DNA of 22,038 nt. Source: DYJK01 sp964464825. Lineage in GTDB: Bacteria; Bacteroidota; Ignavibacteria; Ignavibacteriales; Melioribacteraceae. The position numbers and the translations under genes were made by a program. Below, piece after piece: positions 15,364 through 22,038 of this stretch (position 1 is the first letter of the stretch; each line of letters begins with the position of its first letter). The stretch is taken from positions 1 through 22,038 of the forward strand of contig CAYXKL010000036.1 in NCBI GenBank assembly GCA_964464825.1, given 5' to 3'. The notes beneath the pieces are model-generated. The model ran no database searches and had not been told where the DNA came from. It saw only the letters and a program-made list of their open reading frames with translations.

Positions 15364-16056
15364 ATGGTCTGGAAAATAGTACTGTTTGTATTAATGTCCT
15401 TTGTAATAATAGCTGGGATAACATTTCCAATAGTACCCCAACCAAAAAATTGGTACGAATTTCCAAGCATTCCCGGCCTTGAAGAAAAAGCAAAAATAAT
15501 TTTCTTTCATGTTCCAACAGCATGGCTATCAGTAATCGCTTTTTTAATGGCGATGATATTTGGTATCCGTTATTTACGAAGTAAAAATTTAGATGATGAT
15601 GCAAAATCTGCGGCCGCACTTCAATTGGGCATGGTATTCTGTATACTTGCAACGGTAACCGGTTCAATTTGGGCAAAATTCACCTGGGGTGCTTTCTGGC
15701 ATTGGGATCCGCGAGAGACAAGCATTTTTATTTTACTGTTAATTTACGGTTCATTATTCGCATTACGTTCTGCAATTGAAAATGAAGATAAACGGGCACG
15801 GCTTTCTGCAGTTTATTCAATTATTGCTTTTTTAACAGTTCCATTTTTTATTTTTATTATGCCACGTATTATGACCGGTCTTCATCCTGGTTCTGCTAAT
15901 GACGACACTTCCGGTCCGGTTGTAGATTTTAAAATGAATTCAAATATGCAGATGGTTTTTTATATCTCACTTTTAACTTTCACATTACTTTATTCATGGA
16001 TGTGGAAAGTAAGGTATAAAACAATAATAATTCAGGAAAATTTATTTAAGAAATAA
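15364..16056 (+). CDS. ccmC: Cytochrome c maturation heme-handling protein CcmC
   Basis: A 230-residue inner-membrane protein with about six helices. The tryptophan-rich WWD motif is at about 103-117 (WAKFTWGAFWHWDPRETS), flanked by the two conserved heme-ligand histidines, in FFHVPTAW (His49) and MTGLHPG (His174). CcmC takes heme delivered to the outer leaflet and loads it on CcmE. The ATG is preceded by AAGGGA at good spacing. It is the first gene of a ccmC-ccmD-ccmE-ccmF operon. In many bacteria ccmA and ccmB precede it, but here there are about 290 bases without a gene upstream and then an unrelated gene in the opposite direction. The export ATPase parts must therefore be elsewhere if they exist. 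Confidence 0.95.
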   Translation: MVWKIVLFVLMSFVIIAGITFPIVPQPKNWYEFPSIPGLEEKAKIIFFHVPTAWLSVIAFLMAMIFGIRYLRSKNLDDDAKSAAALQLGMVFCILATVTGSIWAKFTWGAFWHWDPRETSIFILLLIYGSLFALRSAIENEDKRARLSAVYSIIAFLTVPFFIFIMPRIMTGLHPGSANDDTSGPVVDFKMNSNMQMVFYISLLTFTLLYSWMWKVRYKTIIIQENLFKK

Positions 16057-16057
16057 C

Positions 16058-16070
16058 GAGGTAGATATTG
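16058..16070 (+). promoter_or_regulatory. Ribosome binding site and TTG start of the small ccmD gene
   Basis: GAGGT at 16058-16062 lies five bases before TTG at 16068. It is immediately after the ccmC stop codon (16054-16056), which is what is expected for a translated small gene within the operon. Confidence 0.6.
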
Positions 16071-16220
16071 GAAAACGGATTTTTCGGATTCTTAGAAAAA
16101 AATTCAATTTACATTGTAATGTTTATTGTTCTTGTTGTATGGTTAGGTATTTTTATATTTCTTTGGAATACTGACAAACGTCTTAAATCTATTGAAAAAG
16201 AGTTAAAGGGGAATAAGTGA
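16068..16220 (+). CDS. ccmD: CcmD-like small membrane protein (50 residues)
   Basis: A short gene reading from TTG 16068 to TGA 16218-16220. The product has 50 residues: an N-terminal MENGFFGFLEKN, one transmembrane helix (SIYIVMFIVLVVWLGIFIFL) and a basic/acidic tail DKRLKSIEKELKGNK. This is the CcmD layout: a single helix with a cytoplasmic R/K-rich coiled tail, usually 'D.R...LE.EL'. CcmD helps release holo-CcmE from the CcmABC complex. It sits 11 bases after ccmC and 1 base before ccmE, exactly where ccmD is found in other ccm operons. It is easy to miss because it is short and begins with TTG. The assignment rests on topology, tail pattern and position, not on catalytic residues. Confidence 0.85.
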   Translation: MENGFFGFLEKNSIYIVMFIVLVVWLGIFIFLWNTDKRLKSIEKELKGNK

Positions 16221-16221
16221 A

Positions 16222-16611
16222 ATGAAAAATAAATATCTTTTTGGCGGTGCAATTATTGTTGTATTTCTTGGTGTAATGATTTATTTATTTACACAAACAA
16301 ATGTACAGTATGAAAGCAGTTTTGTAAAAATTATGGAATCCGGCAAAACTGTAAAAGCAACCGGAAGTTGGATTAAAGAAAATGGATATGAAATTAATAA
16401 AGAGAAAAAAATATTTGCTTTCTATATGAAAGATGAAAGCGGAAATACTATGAGAGTTATATACCATGGAACAATACCGAATAATTTTGAATCATCAACA
16501 AGTGTTGTGGTAACGGGTAAATATCAGGATGGTATTTTTCATGCGACAGATATACTTACCAAATGTCCTTCTAAATATCAAGAACAACCAGTACAAAACG
16601 CCAGATCATAA
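16222..16611 (+). CDS. ccmE: Heme chaperone CcmE, CxxxY type
   Basis: A 129-residue periplasmic heme chaperone with an N-terminal membrane anchor (YLFGGAIIVVFLGVMIYLF) and an OB-fold of about 90 residues (VKATGSWIKEN, IFAFYMKDESGNTMRVIYHG, VVVTGKYQDGIFHATDIL). In the common family the fold is followed by 'LAKH...Y', where His binds heme covalently. Here it reads ILTKCPSKYQ, so the heme-binding residue is Cys115 and the tyrosine Tyr119 (CxxxY in place of HxxxY). The CxxxY form is established in archaea and Desulfovibrio-type Ccm systems. AAAGGGG is just upstream of the ATG. CcmE takes heme from CcmC and hands it to CcmF for attachment to apocytochrome c. Confidence 0.95.
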   Translation: MKNKYLFGGAIIVVFLGVMIYLFTQTNVQYESSFVKIMESGKTVKATGSWIKENGYEINKEKKIFAFYMKDESGNTMRVIYHGTIPNNFESSTSVVVTGKYQDGIFHATDILTKCPSKYQEQPVQNARS

Positions 16612-16632
16612 TTTGGCTGTTAGGAGTTTATA

Positions 16633-19038
16633 ATGATTGGAAATATATTATTAACCCTGGCATTATTTGCCGGGGTATTCTCTGTTATAATGTATTACTT
16701 TACTTTCAGAGGATATAAAAATACACTTACACTTGCACGTTTCGGATACCATTTAACGGCTATATTTGTTTTAGCTGCAAGTGCAATGCTTCTTCATGCT
16801 ATTCTAACTCATCAATATCAATACAAATATATTTACAATTATAGTGGAAGTGATCTTCCTATCGGATTACTGATGTCTACATTCTATGCCGGTCAGGAAG
16901 GAAGCTTTATGCTTTGGACTCTCTTTTCTGCTATAATCGGATTGATACTTTTGGATTATACATCTAAACGCGGAGACCTTGAACAAAGAGTGATGATGGT
17001 GTTTGTTCTTTCTTTAACATTTTTATTAATAATGGTTAATCCGCTTTTGAAATCACCATTTACTTATATCTGGACACAACCGGATTTTATAGATATCGCA
17101 AATATTAATACATCATTCCTATCAATCCAAGGTTTGCAGAATTTTATTTTCAGCGATCAACAAGGCGGTAAACAATATATTCAAATGTCTGATCAGCTTT
17201 ATCAAGTGCTTCAAGCAAATAATATTTCTGTAAATGATTTTATAATTCAGGGTAAAGGTTTAAATCCTCTTTTACAAAATTTCTGGATGCAGATTCATCC
17301 CCCCATTTTGTTTGTTGGTTTTGCTATGTCAGCTGTTCCATTTGCTTTTGCAATTGCGGCTATCTTAAAAAACGAATATAGAGATTGGGTAAAACAAGCA
17401 CTACCATGGGTATTAAGCGGTACAATGGTATTAGGATTAGCAATTATGCTCGGCGGTTATTGGGCATATGGTGTTTTAGGATGGGGTGGCTACTGGGGTT
17501 GGGATCCGGTTGAAAATTCATCTCTCGTTCCCTGGTTAGTTGGTGTTGCCTCAATTCATACTTTACTTGTTCAGAAGAGAACACAAGATAAAGATGGCGG
17601 AAGTAGATTTGTAAAAACAAATCTCATTTTAAGTATTATGACATTTGTACTTGTTCTATACAGCACATTTCTTACACGAAGCGGAATCTTGGGTGATGCA
17701 TCAGTACATTCATTTGTTGATCCAGGAATGACTGTTTATTTATTTCTTGTTTTGTTCCTTGGGATTTTTGCGATAATAGGTATAGGCGGAATTATCTACA
17801 GATGGAAATATTTATCACAAAATTTTTCATTTGAAGAAAATGTATTATCACGCGAATTAGCATTGTTCACCGGTTCTGTGGCTATTTTAGCTTCGGCTAT
17901 TATTGTTTTAGTTGGTACCAGTGCACCAATATTTGGACAGACTGTTGAATTAAAATTTTATAATGAATTAAATCTACCTATTGCAATAATTATTGGATTG
18001 TTAAATGGTGTAAGCATTTTATTGAAATGGAAACAATCTGAAACAAAAATACTTTGGAAGCAATTACGGGTATCTTTACTTATATCTTTTATAATAACAG
18101 CTTCAATAGCAATTCTCGGCAGTTTAAATCAATTTATGTTAATTCTCTTAACATTCTCTTCTGTTTTTGCTCTAGTAGTAAATGCTGAAATAGCTTACAG
18201 AATATTTAGAGGAAAGAAAAGTTTTATCGGTGCATATATTGCACATATTGGTATTGCCCTATTTTTAGTTGGAGTGGTTGCTACTGCAAGCCATACTGAA
18301 CAAATTCAAGTTGATTTGGTTAAGGGTGAAACCTTTAATGCTTTGGGTTATGATTTAAAATTTGCCGGATATACACCAATTGAAAATGGAACCAAGTATG
18401 CATTCAATGTTGAAATTACAAAAGGTAATTCTACAAGAGTTGCCTCACCGGTTATGTATATTGCCAAATTTAATAACAGCTTAATGAGAGAGCCTGATAT
18501 TTTAGTTGGTCTTACAAAAGATTTTTATATTTCTCCGGTAGGTTATTCTGATGGTTCTGAAGAATCACACTCTAGTGGTGAACAAGTTTCTCTTTTAAAA
18601 GGTCAATCGCATGATTATAATGGATATAAGATAACGTTTGTATCGTTTGAGTTACCGAAAGAGGGTATGAATGCAATGATGAGCGGTGGTGAATTCCGCA
18701 TTTCTGCAGTACTAAATGTTAAAACAACCAATGGCGAAACAACTGTCCGCCCCGCAATTGTTATGAAAGATGGGAATAGATCAACAGAAAAAGCTGAAAT
18801 TAAAGAGGCAAATTTGAAAATTGATATCGCAAATATGGAAGCCGGATCAGGAAAAGTAGATTTAATATTTTCTCCTCTTGACGGTGGGTCAGTAACTCAA
18901 AATAATGGAATGAAAGAGGTATTAACTGTAGAAGCTAGTATAAAACCTTTCATAAGTTTAGTATGGCTTGGTGTAATTATTTTAGTTATAGGATTTATTA
19001 TTTCTGCATTCAGAAGATCAAAAGAATCTTTAGCTTAA
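16633..19038 (+). CDS. ccmF: Cytochrome c heme lyase subunit CcmF
   Basis: An 801-residue inner-membrane protein that, with CcmE, attaches heme to the CXXCH motifs of apocytochromes c. Family landmarks in order are STFYAGQEGSFMLWTLFSAI (near residue 95), QIHPPILFVGF (His about 221), the WWD region LGWGGYWGWDPVENSSLVPW (about 280-300) followed by SIHTLLVQKR, FLTRSGILGDASVHSF, and IAHIGIALFLVGVVA (His about 537). After this comes a periplasmic region of roughly 220 residues and a last helix (LVWLGVIILVIGFIISAF). It is longer than the approximately 650 residues of the enterobacterial protein, mostly because of that periplasmic part. AGGAG precedes the ATG. It is the last gene before a strong terminator, and no CcmG/CcmH-type gene follows. 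Confidence 0.96.
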   Translation: MIGNILLTLALFAGVFSVIMYYFTFRGYKNTLTLARFGYHLTAIFVLAASAMLLHAILTHQYQYKYIYNYSGSDLPIGLLMSTFYAGQEGSFMLWTLFSAIIGLILLDYTSKRGDLEQRVMMVFVLSLTFLLIMVNPLLKSPFTYIWTQPDFIDIANINTSFLSIQGLQNFIFSDQQGGKQYIQMSDQLYQVLQANNISVNDFIIQGKGLNPLLQNFWMQIHPPILFVGFAMSAVPFAFAIAAILKNEYRDWVKQALPWVLSGTMVLGLAIMLGGYWAYGVLGWGGYWGWDPVENSSLVPWLVGVASIHTLLVQKRTQDKDGGSRFVKTNLILSIMTFVLVLYSTFLTRSGILGDASVHSFVDPGMTVYLFLVLFLGIFAIIGIGGIIYRWKYLSQNFSFEENVLSRELALFTGSVAILASAIIVLVGTSAPIFGQTVELKFYNELNLPIAIIIGLLNGVSILLKWKQSETKILWKQLRVSLLISFIITASIAILGSLNQFMLILLTFSSVFALVVNAEIAYRIFRGKKSFIGAYIAHIGIALFLVGVVATASHTEQIQVDLVKGETFNALGYDLKFAGYTPIENGTKYAFNVEITKGNSTRVASPVMYIAKFNNSLMREPDILVGLTKDFYISPVGYSDGSEESHSSGEQVSLLKGQSHDYNGYKITFVSFELPKEGMNAMMSGGEFRISAVLNVKTTNGETTVRPAIVMKDGNRSTEKAEIKEANLKIDIANMEAGSGKVDLIFSPLDGGSVTQNNGMKEVLTVEASIKPFISLVWLGVIILVIGFIISAFRRSKESLA

Positions 19039-19348
19039 TATAAAATTTTATATGATCTATCCCTAAAATTAGTTGATTCATATTTTATATCCCTCTTTAC
19101 ATTGTAGAGAGGGATTTTTTATTTCTTAGAATATTTATATTAATGAAAAACTATAATAGAATTTGCGAAAAATATGAATCTAAAGAAGTATTTTTCTTAC
19201 TCTCTTAACTTTAATGTAGATATTAGAATATTTACTGTATACTCTTATGAACATATTTAACAGATAGACATCTTATTTATTACTAAATAACAATTAATGG
19301 CGGCACTCAATTTGTTACTATATCACAATTACAAATAGAGAGTATGTT
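19039..19348. other. Intergenic region between ccmF and the barrel-protein gene
   Basis: This 310-base stretch holds the ccmF terminator at 19089-19121, and the rest is AT-rich without a convincing gene. A seven-base inverted repeat TTATTTA/TAAATAA with loop TTAC lies at 19273-19290 and is a weak operator candidate for the downstream gene. The promoter for the barrel gene should lie between about 19200 and 19330, but no unambiguous -35/-10 or Bacteroidota-type pair was found. Confidence 0.5.
19089..19121 (+). terminator. Intrinsic terminator after the ccm operon
   Basis: ATCCCTCT (19089-19096) pairs with AGAGGGAT (19108-19115). The intervening bases extend the stem through T-G, T-A, A-T and C-G pairs to a three-base loop ATT, giving about 12 base pairs. 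ATTTTTTAT follows. This marks the end of the ccmCDEF transcript. Confidence 0.9.
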
Positions 19349-19993
19349 ATGAAAAAAAGGTTTTTAATCTATATGTTCATTTTTATTTCATCAATTACTT
19401 TCGCACAATTTGATGTAGGAGCTGTTAAACTTGGCATTTTCAATCCGGAAGCAACAGAAGCCGGATTTATTATTGGATATGAAGGCGGCTGGTATATTGA
19501 TGATAATTTTCTGTTTGGATGGAGTGCCGATTGGTTTAGAGTAAATTATGTTGACCGCAAATTAGTCAATGATTACAATGATTTTTTCGGACCTATTTAT
19601 AGCGAACTAAATGAATTAAGAGCTAAAACAAATTTACATTCTATTCCTTTGATGATTTCAATAAATGCAAATCAAGAAATTGCACCAAGAACTAGAGCAT
19701 TTTTAACCGGTGCTGCCGGTCTTGAAGTTTTACTGGTTTTTTATCGTAATTTTATTAATCCCGAAGATGATGAATTCCAGGGGGCATTTGATTTTGCATG
19801 GCGTTTAGGAGGCGGAATTTCATATGAACTTGGAAGAAGATCTGATGCATTTTTTGAACTTACTTATCATGCTTCTAAACCTAGTTGGGAATATGAAGTT
19901 AAAGATGAAAATACCGGTAGAACAAAAGTTTTTGAAAGAAGATTTGATATGAATGGTTTTTTGATGCGAGTTGGATTTAGATTTTTCTTTTAA
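19349..19993 (+). CDS. Small outer membrane beta-barrel protein
   Basis: A 214-residue exported protein with signal peptide MKKRFLIYMFIFISSITFAQ, then alternating amphipathic strands (AGFIIGYEGGWYIDDNFLFG, FAWRLGGGISYELGRRSDAF, GFLMRVGFRFFF). It ends in aromatic FFF, fitting a C-terminal beta-signal for barrel insertion. The overall size suits an 8-10 stranded barrel of the OmpW/OmpA-barrel or 'outer membrane beta-barrel' family seen in Bacteroidota. A stretch of charged residues after strand two (DRKLVNDYNDFFGPIYSELN) could be an extracellular or periplasmic loop. No function can be assigned. The stop codon overlaps that of the convergent radical SAM gene by four bases. Confidence 0.75.
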   Translation: MKKRFLIYMFIFISSITFAQFDVGAVKLGIFNPEATEAGFIIGYEGGWYIDDNFLFGWSADWFRVNYVDRKLVNDYNDFFGPIYSELNELRAKTNLHSIPLMISINANQEIAPRTRAFLTGAAGLEVLLVFYRNFINPEDDEFQGAFDFAWRLGGGISYELGRRSDAFFELTYHASKPSWEYEVKDENTGRTKVFERRFDMNGFLMRVGFRFFF

Positions 19994-20976
19994 TTATTAA
20001 ATGGATTGATTCTATCTTTTATAAAATTTGGCTGGTAGAAATCATTACTCTCCAATTCTTGAATCCAGCCATTTTCTAAATTGTATTTGTAAAGTAATTC
20101 AACAGTACGTTCGTATTCATTTTCTCTCAATTTTCTATCAAGTAGAACTTCTTTGTAAGCTTTGTTGGTGGGGTAATATTGGGACATTAATGAGATATGA
20201 ACCTTGGTGCTCAACTCTTCTGCAATGAACTTAAAGACTTTTTCAGATTCTGCTAATCCGTTTGGTAATACCAAATGCCGGATAATTAATCCGCGCATGA
20301 TTACTTCTTCTTCGTAAATTAACTCGTCGCCAACTTGTCTGTACATTTCTTTAATACCAGCGCAAGCATGGTCAAAATAGCTTTCTGCATTTGAATATTT
20401 TTTTGCATACTCATCATTTCCGTATTTGAAATCTGGGAGATAAATATCTATCACACCATTGTAGAGTTTCAGCATTTCAACTGAATCGTAACCGTTTGAA
20501 TTGTATATGATAGGAAGATGCAATCCCTTTTGCACAGCAAGATAAATTGATTTTAATATTGCTGCAGAAAAATGTGTTGGTGAAACCAATCCAATATTGT
20601 GGCAATTCCGTTCTTGCATTTCAATCATAATCTCGGCTAATCTTTCATGAGAAACTTCGTTATGAATTTCCGATTTCCAATTCTGGCTGATCTCGTAATT
20701 CTGGCAATAGATACATTTTAAATTGCAATTGCCGAAAAAAATATTCCCGGCTCCTCGACTTCCGGAAAGTACCGGTTCTTCTCCATAATGTGGTGTGTAT
20801 GATGAAACGATCGGCAAATATCCACTTGAACAAACCCCATATTCATTTTTAAGTCGGTTGGTTTTACAATTATGCGGACAGCAGCAGCATCCCTCTAGAA
20901 GTTTTTGAGCGATCTCAGTGCGTTCTTTCAATTCACCGGACTCAAATAATTTTATATATGATGGAACACATTTCAT
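19990..20976 (-). CDS. Radical SAM protein, PflX/COG1313-like
   Basis: A 328-residue radical SAM enzyme. The [4Fe-4S]/SAM motif is GNCNLKCIYCQNYEIS (Cys84, Cys88, Cys91). Upstream is the N-terminal cysteine cluster of this subfamily, GCCCCPHNCKTNR ... GVC (Cys30-33, Cys37, Cys49), comparable with the usual 'C.LCPR.C..NR..G..G.C'. Later pieces VSPTHFSAAI, YNSNGYDSVEMLKLYNGVID, IYLPDFKYGND and IIRHLVLPNGLAESEKVF agree with PflX-like proteins. These resemble pyruvate-formate-lyase activases, but the real substrate is unknown, so an activase call would be over-precise. The ATG follows the hemL stop codon with no gap (TAA then ATG), so the two form an operon. The cysteine run CCCC (30-33) is slightly denser than usual. 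Confidence 0.88.
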   Translation of the reverse strand: MKCVPSYIKLFESGELKERTEIAQKLLEGCCCCPHNCKTNRLKNEYGVCSSGYLPIVSSYTPHYGEEPVLSGSRGAGNIFFGNCNLKCIYCQNYEISQNWKSEIHNEVSHERLAEIMIEMQERNCHNIGLVSPTHFSAAILKSIYLAVQKGLHLPIIYNSNGYDSVEMLKLYNGVIDIYLPDFKYGNDEYAKKYSNAESYFDHACAGIKEMYRQVGDELIYEEEVIMRGLIIRHLVLPNGLAESEKVFKFIAEELSTKVHISLMSQYYPTNKAYKEVLLDRKLRENEYERTVELLYKYNLENGWIQELESNDFYQPNFIKDRINPFNN

Positions 20977-22038
20977 TTATAAAATTGCTTTTAATGCTTG
21001 GTTATTAGCTTCAATCGTTTTATCGAGATCATTTTTAGAATGAGCGGTTGAAATAAACATTGCTTCAAATTGAGCCGGAGGTAAGTAGATTCCGCGATTA
21101 AGCATTTCATGGAAATATTTACCGAATAATTTTGTATCCGATTTAATCGCTGAATTGTAATCAATTACTTTTTCTTCGGTAAAGAAAAGAGTCATCATAG
21201 AACCGACACGGTTAACTTGAAATTTCCTTCCGTACTTTTTTATAGAATCAAGAATACCATTTTCTAAATACGATGATTTTTCTTCGAGCTGTTGATAAAC
21301 ATCCGGATGCTCTTTAATGAAAGTCAAAGCAGCAAATCCGGCGTTCATTGCTAATGGATTTCCGCTTAATGTTCCGGCTTGATAAACAGGTCCGCTCGGT
21401 GATACCATTTCCATAATTTCTTTTTTACCACCATATGCACCAACGGGTAAGCCACCACCTATTATCTTTCCAAATGTTGAAAGATCTGGTTTAATATTGA
21501 AAATTCCCTGAGCACCTGAACTTGATAATCTGAAACCTGTCATTACTTCGTCAAAAATAAATACAATATTTTCATTGCTGCATAGTTCGCGCAGTTCATT
21601 CAGAAAATTATTCTGCGGAATTACTGTTCCCATATTTCCCACAACCGGCTCAATTATTATTGCAGCTACTTCATTTTTATTTTTAGTAATTATTTTTTTT
21701 ACAGATTCTATATTATTGAAATCTGCAACTAGTGTATCAGCAGCATTTCCTTTTGTAACACCGGGTGAAGTTGGGACACCGAAAGTGAGTGCGCCGCTTC
21801 CGGCTTTTATTAAAAAGAAATCACCGTGACCATGATAGCATCCTTCAAATTTGATAATTTTTTCTTTTCCGGTATATCCGCGTGCTGCACGAATTGCACT
21901 CATTGTTGCTTCTGTTCCGCTGTTTACCATCCGAACTAATTCAACGGAGGGTACGAGTTCAGTAATTAATCGAGCCATCTTCAATTCAATTTCAGTGGGT
22001 GCACCAAAACTTGTTCCATTTTCGATTGCATTTTTTAG
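20977..22038 (-). CDS. hemL: Glutamate-1-semialdehyde 2,1-aminomutase, 5' end outside window
   Basis: Converts glutamate-1-semialdehyde to 5-aminolevulinate in the C5 pathway of heme synthesis; a PLP enzyme of aminotransferase class III. The visible 353 residues run from the window edge: ENGTSFGAPTEIELKMARLI, VRMVNSGTEATMSAIRAARG, KFEGCYHGHGDFFL, SPGVTKG, FIFDEVMTGFR, and the PLP-lysine segment STFGKIIGGGLPVGAYGG. It finishes with LPPAQFEAMFISTAHSKNDL. The frame stays open upstream of the TTG at 21984 with good family match, so that TTG is internal and the gene continues beyond base 22038. It is co-transcribed with the radical SAM gene. Being near the ccm operon, it fits a heme theme, although the strands differ. 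Confidence 0.96.
   Translation of the reverse strand, partial: LKNAIENGTSFGAPTEIELKMARLITELVPSVELVRMVNSGTEATMSAIRAARGYTGKEKIIKFEGCYHGHGDFFLIKAGSGALTFGVPTSPGVTKGNAADTLVADFNNIESVKKIITKNKNEVAAIIIEPVVGNMGTVIPQNNFLNELRELCSNENIVFIFDEVMTGFRLSSSGAQGIFNIKPDLSTFGKIIGGGLPVGAYGGKKEIMEMVSPSGPVYQAGTLSGNPLAMNAGFAALTFIKEHPDVYQQLEEKSSYLENGILDSIKKYGRKFQVNRVGSMMTLFFTEEKVIDYNSAIKSDTKLFGKYFHEMLNRGIYLPPAQFEAMFISTAHSKNDLDKTIEANNQALKAIL

Noticed and set aside
15285..15482. 65-codon frame ahead of and overlapping ccmC
   Set aside because: It has no good ribosome binding site and runs out of frame through ccmC; the ccmC start at 15364 is well supported.
15362..15676. 104-codon frame antisense to ccmC
   Set aside because: It is wholly within the conserved ccmC coding region on the opposite strand and shows no protein family features.
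17292..17310. C-run in ccmF as another copy of the palindromic element
   Set aside because: It encodes the conserved HPPILFVG motif and has no matching G-rich arm.
19143..19208. 21-codon frame after the ccm terminator
   Set aside because: No ribosome binding site, no recognisable pattern, and very AT-rich; likely chance.
19273..19290. TTATTTA/TAAATAA inverted repeat as an operator
   Set aside because: Only A and T in the stem, and such repeats are expected by chance in this base composition; mentioned only within the intergenic entry.
21575..21829. 84-codon frame antisense to hemL
   Set aside because: It is the shadow of a highly conserved enzyme; hydrophobic runs arise from its codons read in reverse.
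1..22038. tRNA, rRNA, CRISPR arrays, transposases, phage or defence genes
   Set aside because: Intergenic regions were read on both strands; no cloverleaf with conserved T-loop, no regularly spaced direct repeats, and no such protein families were seen.

Overview
The window looks like the chromosome of a member of the Ignavibacteria (Ignavibacteriota, Chlorobi/Bacteroidota relatives). The DNA is AT-rich. Two secreted proteins end in type IX secretion sorting domains of the 'QNYPNPFNP ... LKVYDxLG ... SGVYxxxL' kind that is abundant in this group. There is a large Bacteroidota-type TonB-dependent outer-membrane protein, several genes appear to start with TTG, and short GC-rich palindromic repeats are scattered in the AT-rich background. 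The taxonomic call is an inference from protein style, not from a marker gene.

Layout. (1) 1-5159, + strand: a sugar-uptake operon with the 3' end of a solute-binding protein, two CUT1-type permeases, a MalK/UgpC-type ATPase and a sodium:solute symporter. Two degenerate dispersed repeats lie between the binding protein and the first permease. (2) 5190-5843, - strand: msrA encoded as a lipoprotein. (3) 5994-11620, + strand: a T9SS-sorted jelly-roll-like protein, a TonB-dependent-receptor-like barrel with its own terminator, and a GH18 protein whose T9SS sorting domain carries an in-frame palindromic insertion. (4) 11679-15073: a small DUF2892 membrane protein with a terminator, an RsbW-like anti-sigma kinase, a secreted Sel1-repeat protein, and a convergent membrane-anchored RsbU/SpoIIE-type phosphatase. 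The kinase and phosphatase look like two thirds of a partner-switching module. (5) 15364-19038, + strand: a cytochrome c maturation operon ccmC-ccmD-ccmE-ccmF, with a very small ccmD at 16068-16220 and a CcmE of the CxxxY type, closed by a strong terminator. (6) 19349-19993: a small outer-membrane barrel. (7) 19990-22038, - strand: a PflX-like radical SAM gene directly following hemL (5' end outside the window).

Functionally the window covers carbohydrate capture and import, envelope proteins, a stress-type signalling pair, and heme synthesis plus heme attachment to c-type cytochromes. No tRNA, rRNA, CRISPR array, transposase, phage gene or defence cassette was seen. The most interesting points are the palindromic element translated inside the GH18 sorting domain, the CxxxY CcmE with its tiny CcmD neighbour, and the repeat cluster abutting the first permease start.
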